A stretch of DNA of 64,000 nucleotides from Butyrivibrio sp. YAB3001 (GTDB lineage Bacteria > Bacillota > Clostridia > Lachnospirales > Lachnospiraceae), in NCBI RefSeq assembly GCF_900112195.1, contig NZ_FOKR01000002.1, positions 218,134 to 282,133 on the forward strand, written 5' to 3'. Shown here piece after piece: positions 52,293 through 61,240 of the stretch. The position numbers were made by a program, and so were the translations under genes. Each line of letters starts with the position of its first letter. Positions within the stretch are counted from its first letter, which is position 1. The notes under the pieces were generated by a model. It did not search any database. It was not told the DNA's origin and was given only the letters and a program-made list of their open reading frames with translations.

Positions 52293-53299
52293 GCTTCCTG
52301 TGAAAGCTTCTTGCTGATCTTTTCACTTATCTTTTGTTCTGTAAATGTTACACACTGTAAAATAGAATTCTTCACTTCTATATCATTAGCACTGCCATGA
52401 GTCTTGACTACAAGACCTTTTAATCCAAGCATCGGTGCTCCGCCATATTTGTCCATGCTATAATCTGCCAGAGACTTCTTGAGGTCATCCTTTATAAGAA
52501 GAGCTCCAATCTTGGTCTTTAAGTTACTCATAAGTCCTTTTTTAATGACATGCATCATGGATTTTGCAACACCCTCATACATCTTGAGGATGACATTTCC
52601 TGTAAACGCTTCGCAAACAATAATATCCGCAAAACCCGCAGGTATATCTCTTGCTTCTACGCTGCCAATAAAGTTGATATCAGGGCAATTCTTAAGCAAT
52701 GGATAAGTCTCTTTAACAAGGGCATTTCCTTTTTCTTCTTCAGCTCCAATATTAACTATCGCAACCGTGGGATTCTTGATTCCCATTACATTTTCCATAT
52801 AGACAGTGCCCATTTTAGCAAATTGAACAAGATGATTAGATCTTGCGTCAACATTGGCTCCACAATCTATAAGTAATGAGTTGCCCTTTTCTGTAGGAAT
52901 AAGCGGAGCAAGTGGTGCTCTGTCAACACCTTTAAGTCTTCCGACAATAACCTGACCACCAACTAAAGTTGCACCTGTACTTCCGGCTGAAACATAAGCA
53001 TCTGCCTCACCGTGATTTACCATGTACATAGCTTTTACTATAGATGAATCCTTCTTGGTTCTTATAGCCATTACAGGTGGTTCTGCCATCTCGATAACCT
53101 CTGTGGCATCAACCAACTCTAATCTATCTTTATTATATTCATATTTTGAAAGTTCACTTTCAATAAGGTCCTTCTTACCTACCAAAAAAACTTTAAGGTT
53201 ATCAGACTCCTTTATAGCATCAACTGCACCCTTAACTGTAACAAAAGGTGCATTATCACCACCCATTGCATCAACCGCAACTCTAACAAGTTCAGCCAT
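52289..53299 (-). CDS. plsX: phosphate acyltransferase PlsX
   Basis: A 336-residue enzyme with AVDAMGGDNAP at the N-terminus and the typical STGATL and CEAFTGN blocks. It converts acyl-ACP and phosphate to acyl phosphate, the PlsY substrate. The ATG at 53299 follows GGGGGAA; the reading to 53314 includes that ribosome site. It precedes acpP. Confidence 0.96.
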   Translation of the reverse strand: MAELVRVAVDAMGGDNAPFVTVKGAVDAIKESDNLKVFLVGKKDLIESELSKYEYNKDRLELVDATEVIEMAEPPVMAIRTKKDSSIVKAMYMVNHGEADAYVSAGSTGATLVGGQVIVGRLKGVDRAPLAPLIPTEKGNSLLIDCGANVDARSNHLVQFAKMGTVYMENVMGIKNPTVAIVNIGAEEEKGNALVKETYPLLKNCPDINFIGSVEARDIPAGFADIIVCEAFTGNVILKMYEGVAKSMMHVIKKGLMSNLKTKIGALLIKDDLKKSLADYSMDKYGGAPMLGLKGLVVKTHGSANDIEVKNSILQCVTFTEQKISEKISKKLSQEA

Positions 53300-53350
53300 T
53301 AAACATTCCCCCATATCAGATTTGACTTATTCTAATATACTAGAGTGATA

Positions 53351-53388
53351 TATAAAAATCAAGGCTTTCCGATATAATCGGAAAGCCT
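53351..53388 (-). terminator. terminator of rpmF
   Basis: A 13-bp perfect stem (53360-53372 with 53376-53388) with a three-base loop, followed on the minus strand by GATTTTTAT. It lies between rpmF and plsX. Confidence 0.82.
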
Positions 53389-53423
53389 TAAAATTCGAAC
53401 TGATGAAGTTGCACTAAAACTTA

Positions 53424-53606
53424 TCAAGCCTCAGTTTCAACAATGTTCTTCTTATTGTAGTAGCCACACTTCTTGCAAACCTGATGAGGCTGCATAAGAG
53501 CTCCACAATGACTGCACTTTACAAGAGTAGGAGCTGTCATTTTCCAGTTAGCTCTTCTCTGATCTCTGTGGCCTTTTGATGACTTATTCTTAGGGCAGAT
53601 TGACAT
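53424..53606 (-). CDS. rpmF: 50S ribosomal protein L32
   Basis: A 60-residue L32 with the zinc-ribbon form: CSHC and CKKC pairs. The start MSICPKNKSSKG is slightly longer and contains an extra cysteine. GGAGGTG precedes the ATG and a strong promoter lies at 53696-53724. The DUF177 (YceD) gene that usually precedes rpmF is not present here. Confidence 0.95.
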   Translation of the reverse strand: MSICPKNKSSKGHRDQRRANWKMTAPTLVKCSHCGALMQPHQVCKKCGYYNKKNIVETEA

Positions 53607-53695
53607 TTCAGAAACACCTCCTTACAGTAACCGTATAAGAAACTGCCTGTATTTATAAGGCAATTGTTTACGTTTATTCATTAGCATACCCGTTA

Positions 53696-53724
53696 AGTAT
53701 ATCCATAATGGTTTCTGTTGTCAA
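53696..53724 (-). promoter_or_regulatory. consensus promoter of rpmF
   Basis: TTGACA (53719-53724), 17-bp spacer, TATACT (53696-53701) on the minus strand, about 90 bases before the rpmF ATG. Confidence 0.8.
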
Positions 53725-53811
53725 TCACTTTTTTCATTTTGGCACAAATCTTTTAATACAATTAACGGAATGTACACCTATTATTGCTACTATTTATAAC
53801 TGTTTCTGAAC

Positions 53812-54681
53812 TCATTTTAAGAAAACAGTCTCTTTCTGGTCACCATCAAAAATAACCAATTCAAGTGTCTTTATCTCCGTAGACAAAGACTCATCTATCT
53901 CAGACAAAACAACAAGACTTTCATGAGCTTTTGATTCTATGCTGCCAACAAATGATGATAAATCATTGGGAAGCACAGTAACAGAAGTATACCCTATATT
54001 AGAACCGTTTATTAGTACCTGGAAAAGAATATTATGCTGAAGCAGATTCACATTCTTATCAGCATCTGTTGAATTATAAAGGTCAAATCTAAGAACCAAA
54101 AGTTTTTTACCTTTTTCCGCATTTATAACGTAGCTCTTTGATTTTTCCGGGTACGTGCTTGATATTGAATAGCCCTGATAAGATAAAAACATTCCAGGTA
54201 CTATTTCCTGAGTATCTTCATTTGATAATACAGGCTCTGAAGGGTCATAGTTCTCAGTAGATGGTGTTTCCTCAGAACTTGCATCACCGGAATCATCAGT
54301 TTGTTCTACAGGAATCTCTTTTTCCTCAATGCCACTTTCAGACTCTTGAGTTTGTGCAGAACTTTCTTCTGTCTTGCTTTCGGACTCAGATGATGTTTTT
54401 GGCTTTGAACTAGTCTGCTCAGTTTTTTTCGTACTGGCTTCCTCACTGCTTGCTTCAGCCGCTGCCTTTTCTTTATCCATTTCTTTCTGAACCAGTTTGG
54501 CATCAACATATGTCAGCTTGGACTGGCCATTATTGGAATACTTAAGTAAAAGCCCTGCCGCATATTCAACAGTCTGATCATACTGTTCCTGCGTAAGATC
54601 AGGAAATGCCTCTCCGCAACCTGACAAACACAAAACTAAACCAAAAATTGCAACAATACCTGAATACTTATTTTTCAACAT
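53812..54681 (-). CDS. lipoprotein linked to a two-component system
   Basis: A 289-residue lipoprotein. The signal peptide ends in the lipobox LSGC near residue 22. Residues about 70-150 form a low-complexity linker rich in S, E, K and T. The C-terminal 130 residues form a beta-rich domain resembling the DUF4352/immunoglobulin-like domains of surface lipoproteins. No enzyme motif is visible. It follows the histidine kinase by 20 bases and probably belongs to the same transcript, so it may be a sensor partner or target of that system. Confidence 0.75.
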   Translation of the reverse strand: MLKNKYSGIVAIFGLVLCLSGCGEAFPDLTQEQYDQTVEYAAGLLLKYSNNGQSKLTYVDAKLVQKEMDKEKAAAEASSEEASTKKTEQTSSKPKTSSESESKTEESSAQTQESESGIEEKEIPVEQTDDSGDASSEETPSTENYDPSEPVLSNEDTQEIVPGMFLSYQGYSISSTYPEKSKSYVINAEKGKKLLVLRFDLYNSTDADKNVNLLQHNILFQVLINGSNIGYTSVTVLPNDLSSFVGSIESKAHESLVVLSEIDESLSTEIKTLELVIFDGDQKETVFLK

Positions 54682-54701
54682 AAGTTACCCCTCGCAAGGT
54701 T

Positions 54702-56213
54702 TTATTTAGTTTCCAGTTCAAAATAAAACTCAACACCATTATCATAGTTAATCACACCATAATCCTGATGCATACTTTCCATTATCGCTTTTACAATAGA
54801 CAGCCCAACACCGCTTCCGCCATATTCACGGGTTCTTGCCTTATCAACCTTATAGAATTTTTCCCAAATATGACCAATACTGTCAGCAGGAATAGGTTTA
54901 CCCGTGTTAAAAACAGAAACTCTCACTTTATTGATTTTCTTAACAAGCTTGATCTCGACAATCTTTTCTCCATCAATATGATTTAACGCATTGCTGTAAT
55001 AATTCTGGAGCACTTCTTCAATCTTAAATTCATCACCCCATACAAAGATAGGATCATATTCATCAAACTTTATAGTGACATCTTTCTGTTTTGCAAGAAG
55101 CTCGGCAGATTTAATATAGTTTGATATCATCTCAACTATGTCAAATCTGTCCATATTTGCACTGTCATTACCAAATTCAAGCTGATTGAGTGTAAGAAGC
55201 TTTTTTACCATGATATTCATCTTATTGGCTTCATCCATGATGACTTCACAATAAAAATTCTTGCTCTCCTCGTCATCATTTACACCCTCTTTAAGTCCTT
55301 CAGCGTACCCTTGTATAAGTGCTATAGGAGTCTTTAGTTCATGAGATACATTGGACAAAAACTCTTTTCGCATCTCATCAATCTGCTCTTTTTTATCAAC
55401 ATCATGCTTAAGAGCAATGTTTGCATTTTTCAATTCTTTAATTGTTGTCTCCAATGTTTCAGAAAGCTCATTCATATTTTCTCCGAGGGCATCAATTTCA
55501 TTATGGTAAGTGCCCTGTGCTTCATATTTCGCCTCGAAATTTAGCTTCTTCATATCATCAGAGATATAGTAAAGTCGTTTTATAGGATCAGTTACCCTCT
55601 TGGAAATATACAAGATAACAATTGATCCGGCAACGATAGCTATAATCCCAACATAGGTCATAAATGTATTGGAAATCGTAACATTATCCTTAATACTCTC
55701 CAGCGTTGACCTTACAAGAACCAGATTGCCATTTCCAACAATTCCCCACATTTCAAGATATTGCCTGCCGGTTGATCTGTCTTCATCCATCTGGAGAGTG
55801 TAATTCTCTCCAACGTCCAAGACTGTTCTGTTCTCAATGACAAAATCACCGGAAGACGGATTTATCATATTTTCCCACAAGATTTTTGCAAGTAATTCCG
55901 CATTACTTGTAGAAGCCTTTACGGTTCTGGAATCCCCATCCAAAACTATCATTTCAATATCATATCGCTCGCAAATACGCCTAAGCTCAAGATCAAATTC
56001 GATGGACGCAATATCTCCTGAACTTATTGCAGTATCAATACTTTTATAAGCTTCCAATATCGCTTCTCTTTTATTCTGGACATAGAAATTTTCCATAAAT
56101 AAAAGATTTATGATCAGACAAAGGCCAAAGGTACCGACCATGGTAAGCATAAATGCCATACTTATCTCAAATCTTATGGAATGAGTTTTATCAAACTTAT
56201 TTCCATCAGGCAT
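54702..56213 (-). CDS. sensor histidine kinase with extracellular domain
   Basis: A 503-residue kinase. Two membrane helices (about 15-37 and 165-190) flank an extracellular sensor of about 125 residues. A HAMP domain follows (TDPIKRL), then the phospho-acceptor block NVSHELKTPI and an ATPase domain with N-box QNYYSNALNH and GSGVGLSIVKA. It pairs with the response regulator, whose gene overlaps by eight bases. The ligand is unknown. Confidence 0.93.
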   Translation of the reverse strand: MPDGNKFDKTHSIRFEISMAFMLTMVGTFGLCLIINLLFMENFYVQNKREAILEAYKSIDTAISSGDIASIEFDLELRRICERYDIEMIVLDGDSRTVKASTSNAELLAKILWENMINPSSGDFVIENRTVLDVGENYTLQMDEDRSTGRQYLEMWGIVGNGNLVLVRSTLESIKDNVTISNTFMTYVGIIAIVAGSIVILYISKRVTDPIKRLYYISDDMKKLNFEAKYEAQGTYHNEIDALGENMNELSETLETTIKELKNANIALKHDVDKKEQIDEMRKEFLSNVSHELKTPIALIQGYAEGLKEGVNDDEESKNFYCEVIMDEANKMNIMVKKLLTLNQLEFGNDSANMDRFDIVEMISNYIKSAELLAKQKDVTIKFDEYDPIFVWGDEFKIEEVLQNYYSNALNHIDGEKIVEIKLVKKINKVRVSVFNTGKPIPADSIGHIWEKFYKVDKARTREYGGSGVGLSIVKAIMESMHQDYGVINYDNGVEFYFELETK

Positions 56214-56880
56214 CGAACTTATATCCCACTCCCCAAATTGTCTTAATCAGATCACCTTTTTTACCAAGCTTTCCACGAAGCTTCTTAACATGTGTATCTA
56301 TAGTTCTTGCATCACCAAAGTAATCATAATTCCAAACACTGTTTAGTATTTTTTCTCTTGATAATGCAATACCCTTATTTTCAAAAAAGAATGATAAAAG
56401 TTCAAATTCTTTAAAACTAAGATCGATTTCTTTTCCGTCAACAAGAACGCTATGGGCAATCTTATTAATAACAATGCCATCAATTTCCATTAAATGATTG
56501 CTTGCAGACTGATTTGTTCTTCTTAATATTGCAGATACTCTTGCCGCTAAAATCTTAGGGCTGAACGGTTTTGATATATATTCATCAACTCCAAGCTCAA
56601 AGCCTAACAGCTCATCTCTTTCTTCAGCCTTTGCTGTAAGCATGATGATAGGCATCTTTGAGTTTTCACGAATCTCTCTGCAGACTTCCCATCCATCCTT
56701 CTTGGGCATCATGACATCCAGAATAATAAGAGAAATATCTTTATCCTTATAAAAAATATCAAGTGCCTGTTGACCGTCTTCAGCCTCAATAACTATATAT
56801 CCATCCTTAACCAAAAAGTCCTTGACGAGTTTACGCATTCTGCTCTCATCATCAACAACTAATATTTTTAAATCCTCCAT
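56206..56880 (-). CDS. OmpR-family response regulator
   Basis: A 224-residue regulator. The receiver has DDE near residue 10, phospho-acceptor Asp in LIILDVMMP near 54 and a K near 104; the C-terminal winged helix ends in IWGVGYKF. It partners with the overlapping histidine kinase gene. GGAGG precedes the ATG. Confidence 0.95.
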   Translation of the reverse strand: MEDLKILVVDDESRMRKLVKDFLVKDGYIVIEAEDGQQALDIFYKDKDISLIILDVMMPKKDGWEVCREIRENSKMPIIMLTAKAEERDELLGFELGVDEYISKPFSPKILAARVSAILRRTNQSASNHLMEIDGIVINKIAHSVLVDGKEIDLSFKEFELLSFFFENKGIALSREKILNSVWNYDYFGDARTIDTHVKKLRGKLGKKGDLIKTIWGVGYKFDA

Positions 56881-56894
56881 TATGTCTTTTCCTC

Positions 56895-57497
56895 CTAGTT
56901 ATCGCTTGTATCATCATAATAACTTGAAGTATCCTGTATGCCAAGTCTTTTTTCTGCCTCTCTGACTTTCTTTTCTCTTTCTTTTAAGTCCTGTTCCCAA
57001 GAAGCATATCTGTTTGTGACATTACTTTTATAATTTAAAATATTATCACTTTCGCTATTTAGATTAATAACAAACATCAAAACAACAAGGAGTATCAGGA
57101 ATACATTCAACACAATCGGGAAAATGATTTTAAACTGAGCATTATTCTTTTCCGGCTTAATTCTTTGTTTAACATTTAAATTTTCAAGTGCAGAATGTCT
57201 GGTAAAAGACACTTCCATTGGCAAAGGCAATACATCATCTTCGCTCATTCCGGCAGATAGAAGTCTATTTCGTAAATCCATCAAAAACATCCAGCCTACG
57301 GGCGTTTTGAAAATCTTGTTCTCAATAGCCTTCTCATAAACCGCCTTCACATCGCCAACCTTATTGATATTAATTCTGGACTTCAGCAGCTTCACTTTAG
57401 ATGCATCAAGAACCGCTTTTTGAGCATCTGTTTCAGAAGTAAATTGAATTCCATCAACTATTAATTTATCAACTTCTTCTATATTATCGGTTGCCAT
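56895..57497 (-). CDS. unrecognised single-span membrane protein
   Basis: A 200-residue protein I do not recognise. Residues 1-115 are soluble with a segment KTPVGWMFLMDLRNRLL and a predicted helical character. One membrane helix lies at about 122-145, and the C-terminal 50 residues are a charged coiled coil (DLKEREKKVREAEKRL) ending in D/S/Y-rich sequence. The ATG at 57497 follows GGAG and overlaps the end of glgX by 14 bases, so it is translated from the same mRNA. Its place between glgX and a two-component system suggests a link to one of them, but no function can be assigned. Confidence 0.7.
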   Translation of the reverse strand: MATDNIEEVDKLIVDGIQFTSETDAQKAVLDASKVKLLKSRININKVGDVKAVYEKAIENKIFKTPVGWMFLMDLRNRLLSAGMSEDDVLPLPMEVSFTRHSALENLNVKQRIKPEKNNAQFKIIFPIVLNVFLILLVVLMFVINLNSESDNILNYKSNVTNRYASWEQDLKEREKKVREAEKRLGIQDTSSYYDDTSDN

Positions 57498-59664
57498 ATT
57501 CAGCTCCAAAAGATGCTATGAATACACTTACACTTCTTGCTTTTAACGTTTTATTTCTCCAGGTAAGTGGCTTTGGTCTGTTAAGGAAATATTTACCCTC
57601 GTCATCACCTGTATCAACGCACAAAGACCAATAAGCGCCATTTGGAGGATTCGGAAGCATAATCTGAACATCCTCCCAAAATGCATTTATGGCCATATAA
57701 ACAATGTCATCATGCCCTTTCTTTTTCTCGTAGCCGGCATAACGAACGCAAATAACCTTCGAATCATTTGTAATATTTCCATTATCTGGATTTTCAGTGT
57801 GAACTGAAATATACGGAAGGCCGCAAACTGCCGGGCTTAAATCCTTTCTAATAGCCGGATGTTTTCTTCTAAACTGGATCATATGTCTGTAAAACTCAAA
57901 AAATGCCTTATTCTTCGTTAGCAGATTCCAATTCAGCCAGGAAATCTCATTATCCTGGCAATAAGCATTATTATTACCGAACTGAGTATTTCCAAACTCA
58001 TCACCGGCATATATCATAGGCGTGCCTCTGCTGCACATAAGGACAGTAATGGCATTTCTCATCATCCTGAATCGAAGATCTTTTATTTCAGGATTATCAG
58101 TCTCACCTTCTGCGCCACAGTTCCAGCTTCTGTTATCATTTGCTCCATCTGTGTTATTCCAGCCATTGTCTTCATTGTGCTTGCCATTATAGGAATAAAG
58201 ATCATATAAGGTAAAACCATCATGGCATGTGATGAAATTGACAGATGAATCATATCCCATATAGGAGCCGCCATACATATCCATTGAACCTGTAATTCTC
58301 TTAATTGCTTCAGGCGCAGCCCAGATGTCGCCTTTAAGATAAGACCTTAAGTCATCACGATATTTGCCATTCCACTCAGCCCATCTCTTCCAGGCAGGGA
58401 AATTACCAACCTGATATACTCCGCCGGCGTCCCATGCCTCAGCAATAAGCTTAACGTTTCCAAGAATCGGATCATAAGCAAGCCTCTGTATAAGAGGGGG
58501 CTTTTCCATTGGCGCACCATCCTGATCTCTGCCAAGGATGCTTGCAAGATCAAATCTAAAACCATCAACTCGATATTCTTCAACCCAATATCTCAGACAC
58601 TCAACGATAAGTTCCTGAACCATAGGGTGATTACAGTTCATTGTATTTCCGCACCCACTAAAGTTATAATACTGTCCATGCGGTGTTAAAAGATAATAAA
58701 TATTGTTGTCAAATCCTTTAAAAGAGATAAAAGGACCATGTTCATTTCCTTCTGCAGTATGATTGAAAACTACATCAAGAATAACTTCTATACCGTTATC
58801 CTTAAGTGTTTTTATCATATGTTTGAGCTCAACGCCCTCTTTATTGTATTCTGTCTGTGAAGCATAACTTGTATTTGGCGCAAAAAAGCTTATTGTATTA
58901 TATCCCCAATAATCAAGAAGCACTTTTCCGTTTACTTCACGCTTATCTCTTGTTTCATCAAACTCAAAAATAGGCATAAGTTCAACTGCACTAATTCCAA
59001 GTCTTTTCAGATAATCTGCTTTTTCCTTTATTCCTTCAAAAGTTCCCCTGCATGTTACATTAGAAGATTCATCCATTGTGAACCCTCTTACATGCATTTC
59101 ATATATAACTGAATCGCTCATTGGCGTTCCAAGGCTGGTTGTATCATTCCACTCAAAATTATCCCTCACAACCCTTGCTCTGTACTGACCGTCCTTGTTA
59201 GGTCTTTGTCCCCAAATTCTCTGTCCGGTCACAGCCTTTGCATATGGATCAAGAAGGACATGATTTTTATCGAAAAGAAGCCCTTTTTCCGGTTCCCATG
59301 GTCCATCAACACTATAGCAGTACTCAAGGTCTTCGATATCCAGACCAAATACTATCATAGAGTAAACTTTACCAATCTTATATGTCTCAGGAAACGGAAT
59401 CTGTCCGAATGGCTTGGATTCACCTCTATGATAAAGAAGAAGTGTTATGGATGTTGCTCCATTGGAATAAACAGTAAAGTTTACACCGTCGGTAAGCATA
59501 GTAGCCCCATTGATTCCATAGAATCCGGGCCTTACCCTGAATCCGTCAATTACATCCAGAGCCAAAAGCTGCCTGTTAAGGTCACTTTTTCTAAGTTCCC
59601 TTACCTGCCTCTCTCCTACCTCAACTGGTTTTCTGTTTTGTCTATGTCTTCTATATTCGTTCAT
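57484..59664 (-). CDS. glgX: glycogen debranching enzyme (GH13)
   Basis: A 726-residue GH13 enzyme with an N-terminal CBM48-like domain (residues about 50-150). Catalytic blocks: DVVFNHT, DGFRFDLAS with the nucleophile Asp, IAEAWD with the acid Glu, and FITCHDGFTL with the stabilising Asp. The length and block pattern match GlgX/isoamylase-type debranching enzymes acting on alpha-1,6 branches of glycogen in the cytoplasm. No signal peptide. No strong ribosome site precedes the ATG. Confidence 0.93.
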   Translation of the reverse strand: MNEYRRHRQNRKPVEVGERQVRELRKSDLNRQLLALDVIDGFRVRPGFYGINGATMLTDGVNFTVYSNGATSITLLLYHRGESKPFGQIPFPETYKIGKVYSMIVFGLDIEDLEYCYSVDGPWEPEKGLLFDKNHVLLDPYAKAVTGQRIWGQRPNKDGQYRARVVRDNFEWNDTTSLGTPMSDSVIYEMHVRGFTMDESSNVTCRGTFEGIKEKADYLKRLGISAVELMPIFEFDETRDKREVNGKVLLDYWGYNTISFFAPNTSYASQTEYNKEGVELKHMIKTLKDNGIEVILDVVFNHTAEGNEHGPFISFKGFDNNIYYLLTPHGQYYNFSGCGNTMNCNHPMVQELIVECLRYWVEEYRVDGFRFDLASILGRDQDGAPMEKPPLIQRLAYDPILGNVKLIAEAWDAGGVYQVGNFPAWKRWAEWNGKYRDDLRSYLKGDIWAAPEAIKRITGSMDMYGGSYMGYDSSVNFITCHDGFTLYDLYSYNGKHNEDNGWNNTDGANDNRSWNCGAEGETDNPEIKDLRFRMMRNAITVLMCSRGTPMIYAGDEFGNTQFGNNNAYCQDNEISWLNWNLLTKNKAFFEFYRHMIQFRRKHPAIRKDLSPAVCGLPYISVHTENPDNGNITNDSKVICVRYAGYEKKKGHDDIVYMAINAFWEDVQIMLPNPPNGAYWSLCVDTGDDEGKYFLNRPKPLTWRNKTLKARSVSVFIASFGAEYGNR

Positions 59665-59702
59665 ACAATAATTTTACCATAATATTGATAAAAATTCTGT
59701 GA

Positions 59703-59741
59703 AAAAACAAAGAACAAGGCATTATCTGCCTTGTTCTTTTT
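59703..59741 (-). terminator. terminator of the decarboxylase operon
   Basis: A 13-bp perfect stem (AAAGAACAAGGCA, 59709-59721, with TGCCTTGTTCTTT, 59727-59739) followed on the minus strand by GTTTTTTC. It separates oadA from glgX. Confidence 0.85.
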
Positions 59742-59763
59742 GTAAAAATTATTGTTATTTCGT

Positions 59764-61176
59764 TTATACAGGATATGCACCATTCTTAGAATCAGCTGCT
59801 GACATATCAACTGATGTCTGCTGTGCCATACGATATTTGAAGAAATCCGTAGCAACCTGTGGGAATAATGCGTATGAAAGTGTATCTTCATCCTGCTGTT
59901 TCCACTGGGCAACTTCCTTCTCAAACTTAGGAAGTCCTGGCTCAAGTTTATCAGCAGGTCTGCAAGTAATAACTTCTCTGTCGCCGATAATCTTCTTCTG
60001 AACTTCCGGATTGAAAGGCTTAATTGTCTTACCATATTCACCGGCAAGAAGGTCCTTAGTCTGGTCAGTTGCAACTTTGTATCTTTCACCCATAAGAACG
60101 TTCATAACAGCCTGTGTACCAACAATCTGTGATGAAGGTGTAACAAGAGGTGGCTCACCAAAGTCTTTTCTAACCTGTGGAATCTCTTCAAGCACTGTGT
60201 TGTACTTGTCGCTTGCATTCTGCTCTTTAAGCTGGCTAACCATATTTGAAAGCATACCGCCTGGAACCTGATACATAAGAGTCTTGATATTAACACCAAG
60301 AACCTTAGCATCCATAAGTCCGCTCTTAAGGCATTCTTCTCTATATGGTCTGAAGTGATCTGCAATCTGAGCAAGAAGCTTCTGATCAAGTCCAGTCTCG
60401 AAAGGCTGTCCCTTAAATGCTTCAACCATAACTTCTGTAGCAGGCTGAGATGTTCCAAGTGCGAATGGAGAAATTGCGCAGTCGATGATATCAACTCCTG
60501 CCTCAGCTGCCTTAAGGTATGTCATGCTGGCAACACCTGAAGTATAGTGTGTATGAAGGTCAATAGGAAGGCTTGTAGCGCTCTTAAGAGCCTTAACGAG
60601 CTTCTCTGCCTCATAAGGAAGAAGAAGTCCTGCCATATCCTTGATACAGATTGAATCTGCACCCATTGACTCGATATCTTTAGCAATGTTCATCCAATAC
60701 TCTTCTGTATATGCATCACCAAGAGTATAAGCAAGAGCTATCTGTGCATGACCACCCTCTTTTTTACAAGCCTTAACAGAAGCCTCAAGGTTTCTAAGGT
60801 CGTTCAAGCAGTCGAAAATTCTGATGATGTCAATACCATTAGCGATAGACTTCTGAACAAAGTACTCAACTACGTCATCAGGATAATGCTTATATCCAAG
60901 AATATTCTGTCCACGAAGAAGCATCTGGAGCTTAGTATTCTTAAATCCTGCTCTAAGTTTTCTAAGTCTCTCCCATGGATCTTCCTTAAGGAATCTCATG
61001 CATGCATCAAATGTTGCGCCACCCCAGCATTCTACTGCATTATAGCCAACCTTATCCATTGTATCGATAATAGGCAACATAACTTCAGTAGGCATTCTTG
61101 TAGCTATAAGTGACTGGTGCGCATCACGGAGTACAGTCTCATTGATACGAACCGGCTTTTTCTGTAAATCTGCCAT
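59764..61176 (-). CDS. oadA: oxaloacetate decarboxylase alpha / transcarboxylase 5S-like subunit
   Basis: A 470-residue carboxyltransferase. The N-terminal HMGL-like barrel has VLRDAHQSL with metal-binding Asp, ECWGGATFD, IRIFDCLNDLRN and IDLHTHYTSG. The biotin-carrier domain found at the C-terminus of many OadA proteins is absent, and a separate carrier is encoded at 62438-62797. It transfers carboxyl groups between oxaloacetate/pyruvate and biotin. It is the last gene of the Na+-pump operon. Confidence 0.93.
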   Translation of the reverse strand: MADLQKKPVRINETVLRDAHQSLIATRMPTEVMLPIIDTMDKVGYNAVECWGGATFDACMRFLKEDPWERLRKLRAGFKNTKLQMLLRGQNILGYKHYPDDVVEYFVQKSIANGIDIIRIFDCLNDLRNLEASVKACKKEGGHAQIALAYTLGDAYTEEYWMNIAKDIESMGADSICIKDMAGLLLPYEAEKLVKALKSATSLPIDLHTHYTSGVASMTYLKAAEAGVDIIDCAISPFALGTSQPATEVMVEAFKGQPFETGLDQKLLAQIADHFRPYREECLKSGLMDAKVLGVNIKTLMYQVPGGMLSNMVSQLKEQNASDKYNTVLEEIPQVRKDFGEPPLVTPSSQIVGTQAVMNVLMGERYKVATDQTKDLLAGEYGKTIKPFNPEVQKKIIGDREVITCRPADKLEPGLPKFEKEVAQWKQQDEDTLSYALFPQVATDFFKYRMAQQTSVDMSAADSKNGAYPV

Positions 61177-61240
61177 ATCTATATTTCCTTTCTATAGTTA
61201 GATAATACGATCAAATTTAAATTTTTAATGTATAAAAATC

